A DNA stretch of 64,000 nt from Thalassovita mediterranea (GTDB lineage Bacteria > Pseudomonadota > Alphaproteobacteria > Caulobacterales > Hyphomonadaceae). Below the pieces are notes generated by a model. The model was given only the letters and a program-made list of their open reading frames with translations, did not search any database and was not told the origin of the DNA. Position numbers and translations under genes: made by a program. The DNA lies in contig CP080408.1 of assembly GCA_019448215.1 (NCBI GenBank), positions 1,054,001 to 1,118,000 on the forward strand, in the 5' to 3' direction. Shown one piece after another: positions 52,851 through 61,552 of the stretch; within the stretch, counting starts at the first letter, position 1, and each line of letters begins with the position of its first letter.

Positions 52851-54821
52851 TCAGTTGACCAGCGCGTGCGCCATCTCTGCGACAGCGTCCGGCGTAATGC
52901 CGAAACGTTCATAGAGGTCCTGATACGGCGCGCTCGCCCCAAAGCTGTCCATGCCAACGAAGCCGCCGCGAAGACCAATCCAGCGGTCCCAGCCAAAGCG
53001 GACGCCAGCTTCGACAACGATACGTGGCAGATCCTTGCCCAGCGTCTCTTCCTGATAGGCCGGGGTCTGTTCTGCGAAGAGCTCCACACACGGCATCGAC
53101 ACGACGCGGGCGCTGATACCGCTCGAGCGCAGCATTTCCTGCGCCGCGACAGCGATCTCGACCTCGGAACCGGTGGCGATCAGCACGACCTGCTCATTGC
53201 CCTCACCGGAAGAGAGGACATAGCCGCCCTTGGCCGAGAGGTTCTCATCCGTATGCGCCTTGCGCACACTCGCCACCGTCTGACGGGTCAGAGCGATGGT
53301 CGACGGGCCGTCTGTCTTCTTGAGCGCCAGTTCCCAGCACTCAGCCGTCTCGACGCCATCTGCCGGACGGAAGACATGCATGTTCGGCATCGCCCGGAGG
53401 CTGGCGACATGTTCGACCGGCTGATGGGTCGGCCCGTCTTCGCCAAGACCGATGGAGTCGTGCGTCATCACATGGATGACCCGCTCGCCCATCAGCGCGC
53501 CTAGGCGGATCGCCGCGCGCGAATAGTCTGCAAAGACAAGGAAGGTGCCGGAATAAGGGATAATGCCCTTGTGCAGCGCCATGCCGTTCATCGCCGCCGC
53601 CATGCCATGCTCGCGCACGCCATAGTGGACATAACGCCCAGCCCAGTTGTCCGGCGTCATCGGCTCCTGGCACTTGGCCTTGGTATTGTTCGAGCCGGAA
53701 AGATCAGCAGAACCGCCAACCATTTCAGGGATCGACACGGCCAGCTTCTCCAGCACGGCGCCGGACCATTTGCGGGTCGCATCATCCTTGTCGCCATCGA
53801 CGACGTCCTGCTTGTGCGCGCGGACGACCGCTTCGATGTCGCCGAGATCACCGCGCATCGCTGCATCGAACGCGGCCTTGTGGGCAGAGCCTTCATGGCG
53901 CTTTTTCCATTCGCCATGCTGGCTGGCCGAATGGCTGCCTTCGCGCTTCCACGCATCGGCAATGTCATCCGGCACCACGAATGGCTCATGGTCCCAGCCA
54001 ATATTCTTGCGGATGCCCGCAATCTCTTCGGCGCCGTATGGGCCGCCATGGGCCTTGCCCGTGCCCGCAATCGTCGGCGCGCCATAGCCGATGATCGTCC
54101 GGCAGGCGATCATGACTGGCTTGTCCTGATCCTGCGCCCAGCTGAGGGCCTCATGGATCTCTTCGGTGTTGTGACCGTCGATCCGCTTGGTGACCCAGCC
54201 TGCCGCTTCAAAGCGTGCGCACTGATCGGTCGAGTCGGAAAGGTCGGTGCCACCATCAATCGTGACCGCATTATCGTCGAACAGCACGATCAGCTTGTTC
54301 AGCTTCATGTGCCCGGCCAGAGTGATCGCTTCCTGGCTGACGCCTTCCATGAGACAGCCATCGCCCGCAACGACCCAGGTCTTGTGATCGACCAGCTCAT
54401 CGCCAAAGCGCGCATTCAGGTGACGCTCGGCCATCGCCATGCCGACAGCGGTCGCGATGCCCTGACCCAGCGGGCCGGTGGTCGTCTCGACGCCCGGCGT
54501 CACAAAGTTCTCCGGATGGCCCGGCGTCTTCGCGCCCAGCTGGCGGAAATTGCGGATGTCATCGCGGCTGACACTGTCATAGCCCGTCAGGTGAAGCAGC
54601 GAGTAGATCAGCATGGAGCCGTGGCCCGCCGACAGGACGAAACGGTCGCGGTCCGGCCAGTACGGATCAGCGGGGTCATGCTTCAGATAGCGCGTCCAGA
54701 GGACCGTCGCGACATCTGCCATCCCGAGGGGAAGACCCACATGTCCAGACTTTGCCTGCTCCACAGCATCCATGGAGAGCGCACGAATGGCATTCGCCAT
54801 ATCCTTGTGTTCAACCGCCAT
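52851..54821 (-). CDS. tkt: Transketolase
   Basis: 656 residues. N-terminal AIRALSMDAVEQAKSGHVGLPLGMA, the TPP motif GDGCLMEGVSQEA with its metal ligands near 155-187, and a pyrimidine domain with SRAAIRLGALMGERVIHVMTHDSIGLGEDGPTHQP. Transketolase moves two-carbon units in the pentose phosphate pathway and, in carbon fixers, the Calvin cycle. No rubisco or phosphoribulokinase gene is present in the window. tkt is followed by the ABA4-like gene, gap, pgk and aldolase genes on one strand. Confidence 0.97.
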   Translation of the reverse strand: MAVEHKDMANAIRALSMDAVEQAKSGHVGLPLGMADVATVLWTRYLKHDPADPYWPDRDRFVLSAGHGSMLIYSLLHLTGYDSVSRDDIRNFRQLGAKTPGHPENFVTPGVETTTGPLGQGIATAVGMAMAERHLNARFGDELVDHKTWVVAGDGCLMEGVSQEAITLAGHMKLNKLIVLFDDNAVTIDGGTDLSDSTDQCARFEAAGWVTKRIDGHNTEEIHEALSWAQDQDKPVMIACRTIIGYGAPTIAGTGKAHGGPYGAEEIAGIRKNIGWDHEPFVVPDDIADAWKREGSHSASQHGEWKKRHEGSAHKAAFDAAMRGDLGDIEAVVRAHKQDVVDGDKDDATRKWSGAVLEKLAVSIPEMVGGSADLSGSNNTKAKCQEPMTPDNWAGRYVHYGVREHGMAAAMNGMALHKGIIPYSGTFLVFADYSRAAIRLGALMGERVIHVMTHDSIGLGEDGPTHQPVEHVASLRAMPNMHVFRPADGVETAECWELALKKTDGPSTIALTRQTVASVRKAHTDENLSAKGGYVLSSGEGNEQVVLIATGSEVEIAVAAQEMLRSSGISARVVSMPCVELFAEQTPAYQEETLGKDLPRIVVEAGVRFGWDRWIGLRGGFVGMDSFGASAPYQDLYERFGITPDAVAEMAHALVN

Positions 54822-54918
54822 AAGTCACCCTGTTCCGTTTCGCTTCGCTTTGGACGCTGCCCGGCTTGGCTGTCAACCAGCTTGGCAGTTGGGGCTGCAT
54901 CCTGCTATCGGATTCGTG

Positions 54919-55194
54919 ATGGATAAATTCAATTCGGCAACGCAAGAGCTCGAAAACGCGCTCACGCACCTTGAAGAGGCGCTCGAAGGCCTTTTCGAGA
55001 AGGCGGGCGACCCGGCGGTTGCCCGGCGCGAACTCTCGGCCATGATTGCCGATCGCGCGCGTCTTGCCGAAGAGCTGGACCAGTCCATCGCCCGTCAGAA
55101 GGAACTTCAGGCTCTGGCAGACGAGGCTTCCGCTGCGCTCGGCTCAGCGATCGAGGAAGTCCGCGCTGCCCTCAAACGTGAACAGGATACGTGA
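54919..55194 (+). CDS. DUF4164 small coiled-coil protein
   Basis: 91 residues, nearly all helical and rich in Ala, Glu and Leu with heptad spacing (LENALTHLEEALEGLF, ELDQSIARQKELQAL). It fits DUF4164, a family commonly located immediately before zapA in alphaproteobacteria. Its stop TGA overlaps the zapA ATG by one base (TGATG), so the pair should be coupled and may interact. Function unknown, possibly in division. Confidence 0.8.
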   Translation: MDKFNSATQELENALTHLEEALEGLFEKAGDPAVARRELSAMIADRARLAEELDQSIARQKELQALADEASAALGSAIEEVRAALKREQDT

Positions 55195-55499
55195 TGGCTA
55201 AGGCTGATATCGTCGTTCGTGGCAAGCAATACTCCATCGCCTGCGCCCCCGGCCAGGAAGCAAGGCTTGTCGATCTTGCCAGCGACCTCGACACCCGCGT
55301 GACCCAGATTGCTGACGCGCTCGGGGATATGGGCGAAGAAAAACTCCTCCTGATCGCCGCGCTCGCCCTTCTCGATGAACTTGACGACGCCCAGCGAAAC
55401 CTCGCCACGTCCGGCGGTTCTGACAGGGCTGCCGCCGCCATTGGCGATGCCGCCGCCCGCATTCGCGCGCTGACCGAACGCATTGAGGCGGGTCAGTGA
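55194..55499 (+). CDS. zapA: Cell division protein ZapA
   Basis: 101 residues. N-terminal ADIVVRGKQYSIACAPGQEARLVDLASDLDTRV forms the globular domain, and GEEKLLLIAALALLDELDD leads the coiled coil. ZapA cross-links FtsZ filaments at the division site. It starts inside the DUF4164 stop and ends inside the glycosyltransferase start (GTGA), so the three genes are translated as a tight block. No 6S RNA lies behind it, although that gene often follows zapA in alphaproteobacteria. Confidence 0.92.
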   Translation: MAKADIVVRGKQYSIACAPGQEARLVDLASDLDTRVTQIADALGDMGEEKLLLIAALALLDELDDAQRNLATSGGSDRAAAAIGDAAARIRALTERIEAGQ

Positions 55500-56251
55500 C
55501 GCCCCGGAAAGACCTCAGCGTCCTCATTCCATTCTACAACGAAGCTGGAAACGCCGCGCCGCTCATCGAAGAGATCAAGGGCGCGCTTGATGGCATCGAT
55601 TATGAAATCGTCTGCGTGAATGACTGCTCTGACGACACGACCGGCGAAGAGCTTGAAGCCGCCCGCCTCACAATGCCCGACCGGATTATCGTCCGCACCC
55701 ATGTTCAGCGCGCGGGCAAGTCGGCTGCGCTGATGACGGGCCTGCGGGAAGTATCAGGCCGCTGGACGCAGCTGCTCGACGGCGACGGCCAGAACGATAT
55801 CGCGGACACCCGCCGCCTCTGGGACGCTATCGTCGCGCCGGGCGGCACAGGCAGGCTCGGCCTCATCGCGGGCAAGCGCAACAGCCGAAATGATAGCGGC
55901 TTCAAATGGCTGCAATCGCGCATCGCCAATGGCGTGCGCCGTTTCCTGCTGCGTGACGATGCGACTGACACCGGCTGCGGCTGGAAGCTGATGCGCACCG
56001 ACGCTTTCAGGGAACTTCCCTATTTCGCCTCCATGCACCGTTTCCTGCCAGCGCTGTTCAAGCGTGCAGGCTGGGAGGTGCGCGAGGAACTCGTCAACGA
56101 TCGCCGCCGCTGGCATGGCAGCTCCAAATACGGCTTTCTCGGACGCCTCGGCGCAGGCATCGCTGACCTGATCGGCATGTTCTGGCTGGTCCGGCGCGGC
56201 AAACCCGGCATCGCTGCCGAATGGAACGATCCGCGGGCCAAGGATCAATAG
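55496..56251 (+). CDS. Family 2 glycosyltransferase (DPM1/GtrB-like)
   Basis: 251 residues starting at GTG 55496, overlapping the zapA TGA. The GT-A fold is shown by LSVLIPFYNEAGN, VCVNDCSDD, LMTGLREVSGRWTQLLDGDGQND with the metal-binding DGDGQ, and a C-terminal hydrophobic helix (LGAGIADLIGMFWLV). It probably makes polyprenyl-phosphate hexose or attaches a sugar to a lipid acceptor; acceptor unknown. Its overlap with zapA raises the possibility of a division-linked envelope role, but shared transcription alone is weak evidence. Confidence 0.87.
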   Translation: MTPRKDLSVLIPFYNEAGNAAPLIEEIKGALDGIDYEIVCVNDCSDDTTGEELEAARLTMPDRIIVRTHVQRAGKSAALMTGLREVSGRWTQLLDGDGQNDIADTRRLWDAIVAPGGTGRLGLIAGKRNSRNDSGFKWLQSRIANGVRRFLLRDDATDTGCGWKLMRTDAFRELPYFASMHRFLPALFKRAGWEVREELVNDRRRWHGSSKYGFLGRLGAGIADLIGMFWLVRRGKPGIAAEWNDPRAKDQ

Positions 56252-56364
56252 CCGTCCCCGCCTCCGCGGCGAAAGCTGGGGCCCATGGCGGTTGAATGCG
56301 CACTTTTCTGGCAGCGCAGCCTATAAATCGCGGAACTGTCCGGTCCAAAGCCCAGACAACCGCA

Positions 56365-56386
56365 GACACCTGCGAAGGCAGGTGTC
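56365..56386. repeat. Intergenic palindrome, first copy
   Basis: GACACCTGC, loop GAAG, GCAGGTGTC: a perfect nine-pair stem. It lies in the 239-base gap 56252-56490, which contains no gene. A nearby degenerate GC motif (CCCCGCCTCCGCGGCGAAAGC at the start of the gap) resembles the short intergenic repeats of sphingomonads and Caulobacterales. Confidence 0.65.
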
Positions 56387-56435
56387 CACGGACGGCCTTA
56401 GCTTTTCATTTGGAATAGCTAACGTAGCGCTCTGG

Positions 56436-56455
56436 ATGCCTGCCTGCGCAGGCAT
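56436..56455. repeat. Intergenic palindrome, second copy
   Basis: ATGCCTGC, loop CTGC, GCAGGCAT, followed by TTTTC: an eight-pair stem that shares the CCTGC...GCAGG core of the first copy. With the trailing Ts it might also terminate the glycosyltransferase transcript. Confidence 0.6.
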
Positions 56456-56490
56456 TTTCGGATGGTTGAGTTCAAAATGCTCCGCCAAAA

Positions 56491-56934
56491 CTAACCGAGC
56501 GACGCGAAGAAGTCGTCATAAAGAAATGCTGCTTCTTCTTCCAGAAGCCCGGTCTCGATCTCGATCCCGGCCGCTTCAATTGCGGCCTTGCCGCCAGCCC
56601 CTTTGGGATGGCGGTCCATGACAGACACGACCACGCGGGCCACCCCCGCCTCGATCAGCCGGCTTGAGCAGGACGCCTCACCGGTAGAGCGCTCACGGCA
56701 GGGCTCCAGCGTGACATAGGCAATCGTGCCGGGCGGCAGCTTGCCTTCAAACAGGGTCAGCGCCAGCTGCTCGGCATGGGGCCGGCCGCCATCGCCTGTC
56801 GCGCCCTCGGATAGACGGCGTCCATCGGCGCTCATCAGGACGCAGCCGACCGACGGGTTGGCCCCTGTCCGGCCATGCTGGGCGCGGGCAATCTCGATTG
56901 CCCGGCGCATTGCATCTTCATCGCGCTGATGCAT
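56491..56934 (-). CDS. Standalone RibD-type deaminase domain protein
   Basis: 147 residues, equal to the deaminase half of RibD. The zinc site is shown by PHAEQLAL and LEPCRERSTGEASCS, and the RVVVSVMDRHPKGAGG block matches RibD's conserved DPNPxVxGxG in altered form. RibD normally fuses this to a reductase domain that is absent here. It may deaminate a pyrimidine or a related base outside riboflavin synthesis. The stop-codon side is joined closely with gpmA (three bases), on the same strand. Confidence 0.78.
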   Translation of the reverse strand: MHQRDEDAMRRAIEIARAQHGRTGANPSVGCVLMSADGRRLSEGATGDGGRPHAEQLALTLFEGKLPPGTIAYVTLEPCRERSTGEASCSSRLIEAGVARVVVSVMDRHPKGAGGKAAIEAAGIEIETGLLEEEAAFLYDDFFASLG

Positions 56935-56937
56935 CGA

Positions 56938-57651
56938 TCAGGGAAGCGCTGGCAGATCGGTCGCGCGCGATCCATCAAGGTAACGCGCCGCAGTCGGCTG
57001 CAGGCCGTCGCCCAGCTCGATGAGGAGCGGGTTACCCGTCGGGATCTCGACACCGGTAATCTTGTCATCCTCGACCTGGAATAGATGCTTCACCAGCGCA
57101 CGCAGAGAATTGCCGTGCGCCGCGATCACGATGTCCGCGCCATTGCGAAGGCGCGCCGCGATCGTCTCGTGCCAGTAAGGCAGCACGCGCTCAAGCGTCA
57201 GCTTGAGGCTTTCCGTCGCCGGAATATCGATGCCGTGATAGCGCGGGTCCTTGGACATGTCATAGGCGCTGCCTTCTTCCATCGGCGGCGGCGGCACGTC
57301 ATAGGAGCGGCGCCAGACATGGACCTGATCCTCGCCATGCTTCTCGGCGGTCTCTTTCTTGTCGAGGCCCGTCAGCCCGCCATAGTGGCGCTCATTGAGG
57401 CGCCAGTGCTTTTCCACCGGCAGCCAGACACGGTCCATCTCGGTCAGCGCGATCCAGAGCGTGCGGATGGCGCGGGTCTGAAGGCTGGTGAACCCTTGCG
57501 TCGGCGCAAAGCCTGCATCCTTCAGGAGACTACCGGCATGCTTGGCCTCGGCTTCGCCCTTGGCCGTGAGGTCGGCATCCCACCAGCCTGTGAAGCGGTT
57601 CTCCAGATTCCACTGGCTCTGGCCATGCCGGACGAGGGCGAGTTTAGGCAT
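56938..57651 (-). CDS. gpmA: 2,3-bisphosphoglycerate-dependent phosphoglycerate mutase
   Basis: 237 residues. LALVRHGQSQWN contains the phosphorylated His, NERHYGGLTGLDK the substrate loop, and IVIAAHGNSLRALVKH the second catalytic His. It interconverts 3- and 2-phosphoglycerate, completing the lower glycolytic set with the gap-pgk-aldolase operon 5 kb away. Its final codons run three bases from the RibD-like gene, so the two are probably co-transcribed. Confidence 0.97.
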   Translation of the reverse strand: MPKLALVRHGQSQWNLENRFTGWWDADLTAKGEAEAKHAGSLLKDAGFAPTQGFTSLQTRAIRTLWIALTEMDRVWLPVEKHWRLNERHYGGLTGLDKKETAEKHGEDQVHVWRRSYDVPPPPMEEGSAYDMSKDPRYHGIDIPATESLKLTLERVLPYWHETIAARLRNGADIVIAAHGNSLRALVKHLFQVEDDKITGVEIPTGNPLLIELGDGLQPTAARYLDGSRATDLPALP

Positions 57652-57703
57652 GATGCGTCTCCTGGCTGCGCGCTGCGTTCTGTTTGTCCTGCGGGGTTTA
57701 AGC

Positions 57704-58840
57704 TCAGACCCCGGTCACACGCAACAGCTCGCAGAAGGCAAGCACAACGTGATAGCCGGTCGAGGCTGGCATATCGTCGGCGCCGACCTGACCATCGGCA
57801 TGGTAGCAGTCGATCCATCCGCCTTCTGGCGTCAGATATTCATCTATGAGGACGTCGAAACACTCCACCGCGCGTGCCTCGCAGTGCTCGTCCGCGCCAA
57901 GCTCCATCATCGCCAGATGTGCCTTGAGCGCCTCTGTCTGCATCCAGGTGCGCCGCGATCCATCAACGATCTGACCCTCCCGCGTCGCCTTGGCGAAGAC
58001 GCGACCTTCAGCGTCCAGCGTCCGCAGGCCGATGTCATAGAGCTTGCTCATGGCCGGGTTGAGATCTGTGTGCGCCGCATCCGCATGCGACTTCAGCAGC
58101 CACACCCATTCAAACTGGTGTCCGGGCTCGATGAAGCGAAGCGCCGGGTCGCGCTCTTCAGACCAGTCGGGCCCGAATGTCTCACCCAGCGTCCCTGTCA
58201 CCTGATGGAGCATCTTCTCATCGAGAAGGCGCACCAGCGCACTCGCCCGCTCCAGATGATCGCGCCGCTTATCGCTTTCATAAAGCGCCAGATTGGCCTC
58301 GAGCAGATGCATGTGCGGGTTCTGCAGGCGACGGTCGCCCTTTGGCAGGCTCTCGGCATAGCCGCCATGCGCCACATCTTCGAGCTTTGCCTCGACATTG
58401 GCGATCAGCTGGCGGGCATGCGCCGCCGCGCTCTCATGCCCCTGCATCGCGGCATGGGCATAGGCGAACAGCACAAAGGCGGTGTCATAGAGGTCTGCTG
58501 TCTCGTCGATGAGGCCCGCCCCGTCCGCACTAATGCACCGGCCGATCAGGCCATCGGCGCGCACGCTTGGGCCTGACAGAGCATCGACGCCATAGCCGAT
58601 CAGCCGGTCGGCCCGGTCGGCGTCCCATCCAAGGCGCTTGGCGGCGGCGAACATGTAGGTCTGGCGTGCCTGTACCCGCACGCGCATCCTGTCAGTCTCC
58701 AGTGGGCGGTGCGTGATATCGAGCTTTTCACGGAAAAGATTATTGGGAAGCACGCCTTCGCGGCTCCAGAGCGGGAAGCAGCTGTCCAGCATCCAGTCTC
58801 GCGCTTCACGTGCGCGCCGGCTCAATGCGGTAGATGTCAT
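57704..58840 (-). CDS. N-acylglucosamine 2-epimerase (AGE) family protein
   Basis: About 378 residues, an (alpha/alpha)6 barrel. RVRVQARQTYMFAAA near the N-terminus, the NPHMHLLEANLAL loop and EPGHQFEWVWLLKSH with its paired His are AGE-family blocks; the late STGYHVVLAFCELL is also typical. Members epimerise N-acetylglucosamine or isomerise mannose/mannose-6-phosphate and related sugars. Which applies here is unclear. ATG 58840 was chosen; a much longer open frame upstream lacks family similarity. Confidence 0.87.
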   Translation of the reverse strand: MTSTALSRRAREARDWMLDSCFPLWSREGVLPNNLFREKLDITHRPLETDRMRVRVQARQTYMFAAAKRLGWDADRADRLIGYGVDALSGPSVRADGLIGRCISADGAGLIDETADLYDTAFVLFAYAHAAMQGHESAAAHARQLIANVEAKLEDVAHGGYAESLPKGDRRLQNPHMHLLEANLALYESDKRRDHLERASALVRLLDEKMLHQVTGTLGETFGPDWSEERDPALRFIEPGHQFEWVWLLKSHADAAHTDLNPAMSKLYDIGLRTLDAEGRVFAKATREGQIVDGSRRTWMQTEALKAHLAMMELGADEHCEARAVECFDVLIDEYLTPEGGWIDCYHADGQVGADDMPASTGYHVVLAFCELLRVTGV

Positions 58841-58975
58841 CAGATAAAGCTCCGTGCGGACCAGGCCATCGCTTCGCAAGTTTGGTGCCTGCTTGCTATC
58901 AACTGGCCAAGATGTTTTCCAGCGTCTAGACACCATAAAAGTCCGAAGCCGCAGCCGGGATACCCTAGCCTTACA

Positions 58976-59560
58976 ATGACTGACCGTATTTTCTTCCCGA
59001 GCGCCCTGCTCGTCGCCATTCTCATGGTCGCGATTGCAGTCCTCCCCGGCATGAATGCTGTGCCAACCGGTCCTGTCAGCGGCGGCAATACAGACTATCG
59101 CCGGATTGAGGTCAGCGGCGCACAGCTCAACCGCTTCGTTGCGGGCGGTGATGTCGATATCTCGGTCGAACGTGTGGACGGCCAGCCAGCCCTGCGTATC
59201 GAGGTTGAAGCCGGCGCACTCGCAGATGATCCACTGCGTGGCCCCCATTTCGTCCTAGACCGTGACCTTGAGACCGTCTTCGCAGGCCGCGAAATACAGG
59301 TCACCGTCCGCGCCCGCGCCGCTGACCGCTTTGGCGCTGAACAGATGCGCGTCAATTATTCGATTGGCGCAGCGATCGAGTCCGGCTGGCAGACCTTCAC
59401 CGTCACGCGCGAATTTACCGACCAGTCCTTCGTCTGGACCCCGCCGCCGCGCGCAGAGGGCACCGATGCTGGCTATGACTATCTCGGCATCCGCCCGGTC
59501 GCGCCTGAAAAACAACGCGCCATCTACGTCCAGTCGGTCGTCTTCCAGCCAATGGATTAG
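58976..59560 (+). CDS. Membrane-anchored beta-rich envelope protein, not recognised
   Basis: About 194 residues. A single N-terminal hydrophobic helix (SALLVAILMVAIAVL) anchors a periplasmic part predicted to be a beta sandwich (alternating strands IEVEAGAL, EIQVTVRARAA, WQTFTVTREF, AIYVQSVVF). The plan resembles carbohydrate-binding or galactose-binding-like domains, but I cannot name the family. It precedes the lipoprotein gene by 12 bases and the envC operon, so it may share their envelope setting. Divergent from the AGE gene. Confidence 0.7.
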   Translation: MTDRIFFPSALLVAILMVAIAVLPGMNAVPTGPVSGGNTDYRRIEVSGAQLNRFVAGGDVDISVERVDGQPALRIEVEAGALADDPLRGPHFVLDRDLETVFAGREIQVTVRARAADRFGAEQMRVNYSIGAAIESGWQTFTVTREFTDQSFVWTPPPRAEGTDAGYDYLGIRPVAPEKQRAIYVQSVVFQPMD

Positions 59561-59572
59561 AGGGAGGCGGCC

Positions 59573-60214
59573 TTGAGAAACCTCCTGCCTGCTCTCGCCC
59601 TCGCTCTTCTCCCCGCAGGCCTCGCCGCCTGCCAGACCACCAGCCGCACGATTGTTCCTGACACAGTTGGCCGCGTCGTGACGCTGGAAACGAACACACC
59701 TGTCGAAGGCGCCCGCATCGCCCCTGTCGCCACTGAGGGCATAACGATCAGCAATGCCGATGGAAGCTTCTCGCTGCCAGCCGTAGCCGTCGAGGAACGC
59801 CGCGTACCGCTTCCGGTTTCTGGCGTTTACCGTTCATCCGCCGTCCTCCGCGCTGAGGCAGATGGCCTCTATGGCTTCGCCCCTGTGGATTTCGTCAATC
59901 CGGACACCCGCGCGACCAGCGCTGTCACCATCGCCCTGATTGCGCCGGATGCCCCCTATCCGGAAGGTATTATCCCGCCCGAATGCGATGCCTCTGAAGA
60001 AGCGCTCTACCTCCTCCGCGTGTTCGCCGCGTCCTCACATCGGGGCCTGATAGCCGCCTTCGCGGCAGATGGCGAATATGCCTTCGCCTTTAACCAATGG
60101 GCTGATCGGGTTCTGGTGCGCCAGCTTGGAGCGGACTGCGACCTGCCGATGGACCAGCGGCTACAGTGGATGGAGGACATCGACGCCTTCACTGAGACCC
60201 CCGCACCCGAATAG
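59573..60214 (+). CDS. Lipoprotein with carboxypeptidase-regulatory-like domain, unknown function
   Basis: 213 residues starting at TTG 59573, supported by GAGGCGG a few bases upstream; no ATG would keep the signal. Lipobox AAC (Cys20) gives a lipid anchor. The next 80 residues (RVVTLETNTPVEGARIAPV, ISNADGSFSLPAV) resemble the carboxypeptidase-regulatory beta sandwich. Two more cysteines (PPECDAS, ADCDLP) could form a disulphide. Function unknown. It is read with the preceding membrane-anchored protein. Confidence 0.72.
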   Translation: MRNLLPALALALLPAGLAACQTTSRTIVPDTVGRVVTLETNTPVEGARIAPVATEGITISNADGSFSLPAVAVEERRVPLPVSGVYRSSAVLRAEADGLYGFAPVDFVNPDTRATSAVTIALIAPDAPYPEGIIPPECDASEEALYLLRVFAASSHRGLIAAFAADGEYAFAFNQWADRVLVRQLGADCDLPMDQRLQWMEDIDAFTETPAPE

Positions 60215-60297
60215 GCAGAAGCGCGCTGCAATCCTTACCCGCAAAGCGCGTTTCGTTAAGGATACGGTGACGCTCGCCGTGGCATGCCTGTGTCGAC

Positions 60298-61530
60298 ATG
60301 CGCCCTTCTCTCATCCGCCTTGCCTTTATACCGCTCGCCGGTCTTCTCCTGGCCGCCGCACCGCGTGAGTATAGCCGCGAGGAGCTGAGCGCCCTTGAGG
60401 CCCAGCGCCAGTCCGCCATCCGCCAGCTTGAAGCCCTGGAGAAGGCCGAGTCCGAAAGCGGACAGGACGTCACCAGCCTTGAACGCCAGCTCATTTCCGC
60501 CGCGCTGGAGAGCCGCCGGCGCGAGGAGCAGGCCGCCGCCTCCGAGATCAAGTTGATCGATCTTCGCACGCGTCTCGGTTCGGCCCGCGATGCGCTCGTC
60601 GAGAGCACGGACAATCTCGAAGAGATCATGGCCAACCTCGCCATTTCAGGCAGGCACCGCCCCCCGGCCCTCATCGCCGCGCCCAAAGAAGCGAACGCCG
60701 CCATCCGCGCAGCCATCGTGATGGGCGGGGTCGCCCCGCAGATCAATGAACAGACCGACCGCCTCGCAAGCGAGATCGCTGAACTGAAATCGCTGGAGCA
60801 ATCCGTGCTGGAAGAGCAGGACCGCCTCGCTGCCGCAGAAGAGCGCCTCTCGGCCAAGCAGGCCGAAATCGAAACGCTGGTCGCCCGCAAGCGCGCCCAG
60901 TATGAAAACGTCTCCAGTGAAGCCGAAGCCCTGCGTGCCCGCGTACGCCAGATCGGCGGCGAAGCTGAGACCCTGCGCGACCTACTCGCCGCGCTTGAAA
61001 GCCAGGCTCCGCGCGCTCCGGCCATCAAGCCGCGCGCCCAGATCCAGCTCGCCGCCTCGCGCACGTCAACGCCCAGCCGTACGACGGACGCGCCGCGCAA
61101 TCCGGCCCGCAGCCCGGCTGTCGCCAATCTCAGACCGCTCGGCCGCGAGGCGCTCGGCGGCCTCATGCAACCGGTCGCAGGCCTTGTCTCACGCAACTGG
61201 GGCGATGACCTTCCAGGCGGTGAAACCGCCAAGGGTCTCTACATCCAGCCGCGCGCCAGTTCCGACATCGTCGCCCCGATCGACGGCACAATTGAGTATG
61301 CCGACGAATTCAGAAGCTACGGTAAGCTCTTGATCATTTCGACAAGTGATGGATACCATATCGTTCTGAGCGGAATGGGCCGTATTTACGGTACCCCGGG
61401 ACAGACGGTACGCGCCGGTGAGCCAGTTGGACGCATGTCCGAACGTGCAAATCCGCCGCCTGAGCTCTATCTAGAAGTCAGGCGGAATGGCGTACCGATG
61501 AATCCGGCACGCTGGATGCAGGGCGGATAA
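60298..61530 (+). CDS. envC: EnvC-family murein hydrolase activator (degenerate LytM)
   Basis: 410 residues. A cleavable signal ends near AAAPRE, followed by a long coiled coil (to about 235), a low-complexity linker and a C-terminal LytM/M23 fold. The metal ligands of active M23 enzymes are missing: the first His-Asp pair appears as AKGLYI and the HxH as ELYLEV. The protein should therefore activate amidases rather than cut peptidoglycan itself, as EnvC does during cell separation. It leads the envC-ctpA-deacetylase operon. Confidence 0.9.
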   Translation: MRPSLIRLAFIPLAGLLLAAAPREYSREELSALEAQRQSAIRQLEALEKAESESGQDVTSLERQLISAALESRRREEQAAASEIKLIDLRTRLGSARDALVESTDNLEEIMANLAISGRHRPPALIAAPKEANAAIRAAIVMGGVAPQINEQTDRLASEIAELKSLEQSVLEEQDRLAAAEERLSAKQAEIETLVARKRAQYENVSSEAEALRARVRQIGGEAETLRDLLAALESQAPRAPAIKPRAQIQLAASRTSTPSRTTDAPRNPARSPAVANLRPLGREALGGLMQPVAGLVSRNWGDDLPGGETAKGLYIQPRASSDIVAPIDGTIEYADEFRSYGKLLIISTSDGYHIVLSGMGRIYGTPGQTVRAGEPVGRMSERANPPPELYLEVRRNGVPMNPARWMQGG

Positions 61531-61552
61531 GCCGCCACAGGAGATGATGACC

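Noticed and set aside
53571-54926. A 451-codon open frame opposite tkt
   Set aside because: Antisense shadow of transketolase; no start signal or family match.
55480-55500. 6S RNA downstream of zapA
   Set aside because: zapA overlaps the next gene by four bases, leaving no room for the RNA.
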